Origin: Flammeovirgaceae bacterium UBA6059
GTDB lineage: Bacteria; Bacteroidota; Bacteroidia; Cytophagales; Cyclobacteriaceae
Direction of reading: 5' to 3'
NCBI GenBank assembly: GCA_002435755.1
Contig: DIYH01000024.1
Span: 310,001-374,000 of the forward strand
DNA length: 64,000 bases
Part shown: positions 61,815-64,000 of the stretch, one piece after another
Position numbering within the stretch: the stretch's first letter is position 1
How the letters are laid out: each line of letters starts with the position of its first letter
The notes under the pieces: generated by a model
What the model was told of the DNA's origin: nothing
The model's database searches: none
Seen by the model: the letters and a program-made list of their open reading frames with translations, nothing else
Made by a program: the position numbers and the translations under genes

Positions 61815-63145
61815 AACTCTGGCAAAAGACAGCTACCATCAATGATCGAATAGAAGCTTTCACCGTAGGTCAGGATCGTGATCTTGATATCTGGTTGGCA
61901 CCCTTTGATGTGCTAGGTTCATTAGCACACGCTCAAATGCTGGAGAGTATCGGTTTGCTCGAGTCTGAAGAGCTTACTAGTTTGAGAAAAGAGCTAATCA
62001 AACTCTATCAATTGGCTGAGAAGCGTGAACTCATCATCGAAGACGGTATCGAGGACATTCACTCTCAGGTTGAGTTGATGCTAACTCAAACCCTTGGTGA
62101 TGTAGGTAAGAAGATTCATAGCGGTCGATCTCGCAATGATCAGGTGCTGGTGGATACGAAGATGTACTTGCGCTGGGAAATAGAGCAGTTGCTGGATTTG
62201 GTGTCGAAGCTCTTCCACACACTTCAACACTTGAGCGAACAGCATAAGGACAAACTGATGCCAGGCTATACCCATCTTCAGGTAGCTATGCCTTCCTCTT
62301 TTGGTCTCTGGTTTGGAGCCTATGCCGAAAGCTTATCCGACGATCTCAATTTCCTAAAGGCAGCTTTTGAAGTAGTTAATCAAAACCCACTCGGATCGGC
62401 AGCTGGATATGGATCGTCATTTCCTCTTGATCGTCAGATGACTAGCGATTTATTGGGCTTTAGCGCTCCTAACTATAACACCGTATATGCCCAGATGACC
62501 CGAGGTAAGTCGGAGAAGTCCATGGCTACAGCAATGAGCTATTTGGCTAGTACAGTCGGAAAGATGGCCATGGATATCTGCCTCTACATGGGGCAGAATT
62601 ATGGATTTCTAACTTTTCCTGATGAACTCACTACCGGATCGAGCATCATGCCGCATAAGAAGAATCCAGATGTCTTTGAACTAGTCCGTGCACGGTGCAA
62701 TGAGCTACAAGCGCTACCAAACACATTGACTTTGACGATCAACAACCTTCCCTCTGGATATCATCGGGACTTGCAGTTACTTAAAGAGGAATTGGTACCA
62801 GCAATTCAGAATATGAAGTCATGCTTGGAGATCAGCGAATTTATGTTGCAAAACATTATAGTGAAGGAAGCTATCACTGACGCTACTACTTATGACTATC
62901 TCTTTACAGTGGAGGAAGTGAATAAGTTGGTACTGGACGGCGTGCCTTTTAGAGATGCATACAAACAAGTTGGAACCAAGGTGGAGAGTGGTCAATATAA
63001 GCCTAACCGTGAGGTTAATCACTCACACCTGGGCAGTATTGGCAATCTTGGCAATGCTGAGGTCGTAGATCAGTTCAAGCAGAGAGTCAATGATTTTGGG
63101 TTTGAGGTCATAGAAGAGAAGCTCCAACAGTTGGTGTCTGATTGA
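61811..63145 (+). CDS. argH: Argininosuccinate lyase
   Basis: A 444-residue fumarase-superfamily lyase splitting argininosuccinate to arginine and fumarate. Seen: SGRSRNDQVLVDTKMYLRWE, PGYTHLQVAMPSSFG, and the flexible signature GSSIMPHKKNPDVFEL with its catalytic Ser. It is the last gene of the arginine operon. No clear terminator follows: the next 70 nt are A/T-rich and lead to the parDE relic. Confidence 0.95.
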   Translation: MKLWQKTATINDRIEAFTVGQDRDLDIWLAPFDVLGSLAHAQMLESIGLLESEELTSLRKELIKLYQLAEKRELIIEDGIEDIHSQVELMLTQTLGDVGKKIHSGRSRNDQVLVDTKMYLRWEIEQLLDLVSKLFHTLQHLSEQHKDKLMPGYTHLQVAMPSSFGLWFGAYAESLSDDLNFLKAAFEVVNQNPLGSAAGYGSSFPLDRQMTSDLLGFSAPNYNTVYAQMTRGKSEKSMATAMSYLASTVGKMAMDICLYMGQNYGFLTFPDELTTGSSIMPHKKNPDVFELVRARCNELQALPNTLTLTINNLPSGYHRDLQLLKEELVPAIQNMKSCLEISEFMLQNIIVKEAITDATTYDYLFTVEEVNKLVLDGVPFRDAYKQVGTKVESGQYKPNREVNHSHLGSIGNLGNAEVVDQFKQRVNDFGFEVIEEKLQQLVSD

Positions 63146-63213
63146 ATCTCAAGTCAAATAGCTAAATAGAGATGTCTATGTTTTTTGTATATAGGCAAGA
63201 ACTCAACTCGAAC

Positions 63214-63411
63214 ATGAGTTTTGCAACACAGTAAGAGGAGTATGTTTCTTCACTGCTTTAGTCTGGTAAATATCAAAATGCAAGTGAGTCTGTAAGAGAT
63301 GCAGTCCGGCTGCATCAAGTTTATCTTAAGAATGTGCTTGATGATCTTGGGACTGATATAGAACTTGATTGGTGTGGATCAGCAAGTGGGAGATCAGTTG
63401 GCGATAGATAG
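63214..63411 (+). pseudogene. Decayed ParD-type antitoxin
   Basis: One unbroken frame spells a CopG/ParD antitoxin interrupted by two stops. It begins MSFATQ, stop (TAA, 63232), EEYVSSLL, stop (TAG, 63259), then SGKYQNASESVRDAVRLHQVYLKNVLDDLG and on to SGRSVGDR. Intact ParD proteins read ...ESGRYxSASEVVRxALRLxE, so the second stop replaces the usual Glu (GAG to TAG). The rest is well preserved, so inactivation is recent. Confidence 0.85.
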
Positions 63412-63448
63412 CAGTCAAAGGAAAGCTTCAAGGGTGAATCCTTCATAC

Positions 63449-63735
63449 GGTTATGTACTATCTCAAGCAGCTGATTATGATTTAGATGAGATTTTTGATT
63501 AAGCTGAAAGAAAACTTGGATTCGACCTAGCATAGTTCTATTTGTTAGAATTGGAGAATGTTTTGACAGGATGGTAAAAAATCCGCAGGTAGGTAAGAGT
63601 AGTGGTGAAATAAAATCTGACTTAAGAAGTTTTGTAAAAGCTTCTTACACCGTATGCTACAGAATTGATGATGAATTCATAAGAATCGTGAGAGTTCTGT
63701 ATGACCGCAGAGGTATCCCTAGATGGGTCGATTAA
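63449..63735 (+). pseudogene. Decayed ParE-type toxin
   Basis: Immediately after parD, the frame GYVLSQAADYDLDEIFD reads into TAA (63500, where ParE has Tyr), then AERKLGFDLA, TAG (63533), FYLLELENV, then a one-base loss in the T run near 63561. After the shift the reading is RMVKNPQVGKSSGEIKSDLRSFVKASYTVCYRIDDEFIRIVRVLYDRRGIPRWVD and a stop. Each part matches ParE/RelE-fold toxins, including the terminal DRRDIPRW-like motif. The toxin cannot be made. Confidence 0.85.
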
Positions 63736-63890
63736 CAATAAATGGGCTTGCCAAATTAGCTTAGCTCAGTTATCGGCTTTCTTACTCTTTCTTGATGTGT
63801 TTGTTTGTTAAAATTCTACCATGTATGCTCAGCTTGTTTGAGATGACTTTAGCATCTGTGATCGTATTTCAATGAGTTAAAAGCCTGGTT

Positions 63891-64000
63891 ATGATGCCTT
63901 CTATCGAAATAATCAACGTAATCTCAGAAGTCAAGATCTATAACCTCAATGACGAGGATCAGACGGTCATCCTCAGAGGGGCAAATCGATCCAATCCTGT
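63891..64000 (+). CDS. Start of an unidentified gene, cut by the window edge
   Basis: An open frame begins MMPSIEIINVISEVKIYNLN and continues to the last base without a stop (36 codons seen). The second ATG (63894) is an equal start. It has no signal peptide. The sequence is too short to assign. An in-frame stop (TGA) lies 18 nt before the first ATG. Confidence 0.5.
   Translation, partial: MMPSIEIINVISEVKIYNLNDEDQTVILRGANRSNP

Noticed and set aside
63214..63411. Short intact protein in the parD region
   Set aside because: The segment after the second stop reads ParD-like but has no start codon of its own, so a functional short antitoxin is unlikely.
1..64000. tRNA, rRNA, CRISPR or insertion sequence
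   Set aside because: I looked through the intergenic regions for cloverleaf arms, direct-repeat arrays and terminal inverted repeats with transposase frames and found none; a tRNAscan and repeat search would be needed to be sure.

Overview
The window reads as chromosome of a Bacteroidota bacterium, most like a free-living, probably marine Cytophagales member; this assignment is inferred from gene content. The signs are: TAnnTTTG-type -7 promoter boxes (before the efflux operon and before nqrA), a near absence of Shine-Dalgarno sequences, many short lipoprotein signal peptides, a type III glutamine synthetase, the N-acyl-ornithine transcarbamylase form of arginine synthesis, a Na+-translocating NADH:quinone reductase, a DUF6029 outer-membrane barrel and a CarboxypepD_reg protein. 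I found no rRNA, tRNA, CRISPR array, insertion sequence, prophage or integrase.

Layout. 0.1-7 kb (minus strand): a secreted six-hairpin glycosidase-like protein; a membrane nucleotidyl cyclase translationally coupled to a Vat-like xenobiotic acyltransferase; and a tight three-gene set of a redoxin lipoprotein, a TlpA-like thioredoxin and a DUF6029 outer-membrane barrel. 7.1-10.5 kb: the C-terminal relic of an AraC regulator, then SelO, a small MscS channel and CorA. 10.7-17.6 kb: an RND efflux operon (TolC, adaptor, pump) followed by a PII-like small protein, a DUF2892 membrane protein and a Crp/Fnr regulator; a perfect 14-bp palindrome lies just upstream of the operon's -7 box. 17.7-33 kb: mixed accessory and metabolic genes (GH1 glycosidase, phosphofructokinase, an amidohydrolase divergent from a TetR regulator with two copies of a palindromic operator, bestrophin, SDRs, a methyltransferase, an AlkD-like protein, an SGNH hydrolase and a phosphoesterase). 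This stretch includes a twice-frameshifted metallo-beta-lactamase-fold pseudogene fused to a truncated CarboxypepD_reg gene.

33-42 kb: a cytochrome c / 2Fe-2S / molybdopterin dehydrogenase operon (IorAB type), a hybrid NMT1-domain histidine kinase, and two exported amidohydrolase lipoproteins. 42-50.6 kb: argD, an RlpA-like lipoprotein, glnN, adenine deaminase, cmk and ispH. 50.7-55.4 kb: nqrABCDE, closed by a terminator and lacking nqrF. 56.2-63.1 kb: an overlapping seven-gene arginine operon (GNAT acyltransferase, argG, argC, argF', argB, argE-like, argH) that with argD at 42 kb gives a nearly full linear N-acyl pathway. 63.2-63.7 kb: a decayed parDE toxin-antitoxin pair. A further gene runs off the right edge.

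The parts most worth a second look are the efflux/PII-like/Crp operon with its palindrome, the DUF6029-redoxin trio, the coupled cyclase-acyltransferase pair, the unusual specificity residue (Ile90) in the transcarbamylase, and the missing nqrF.
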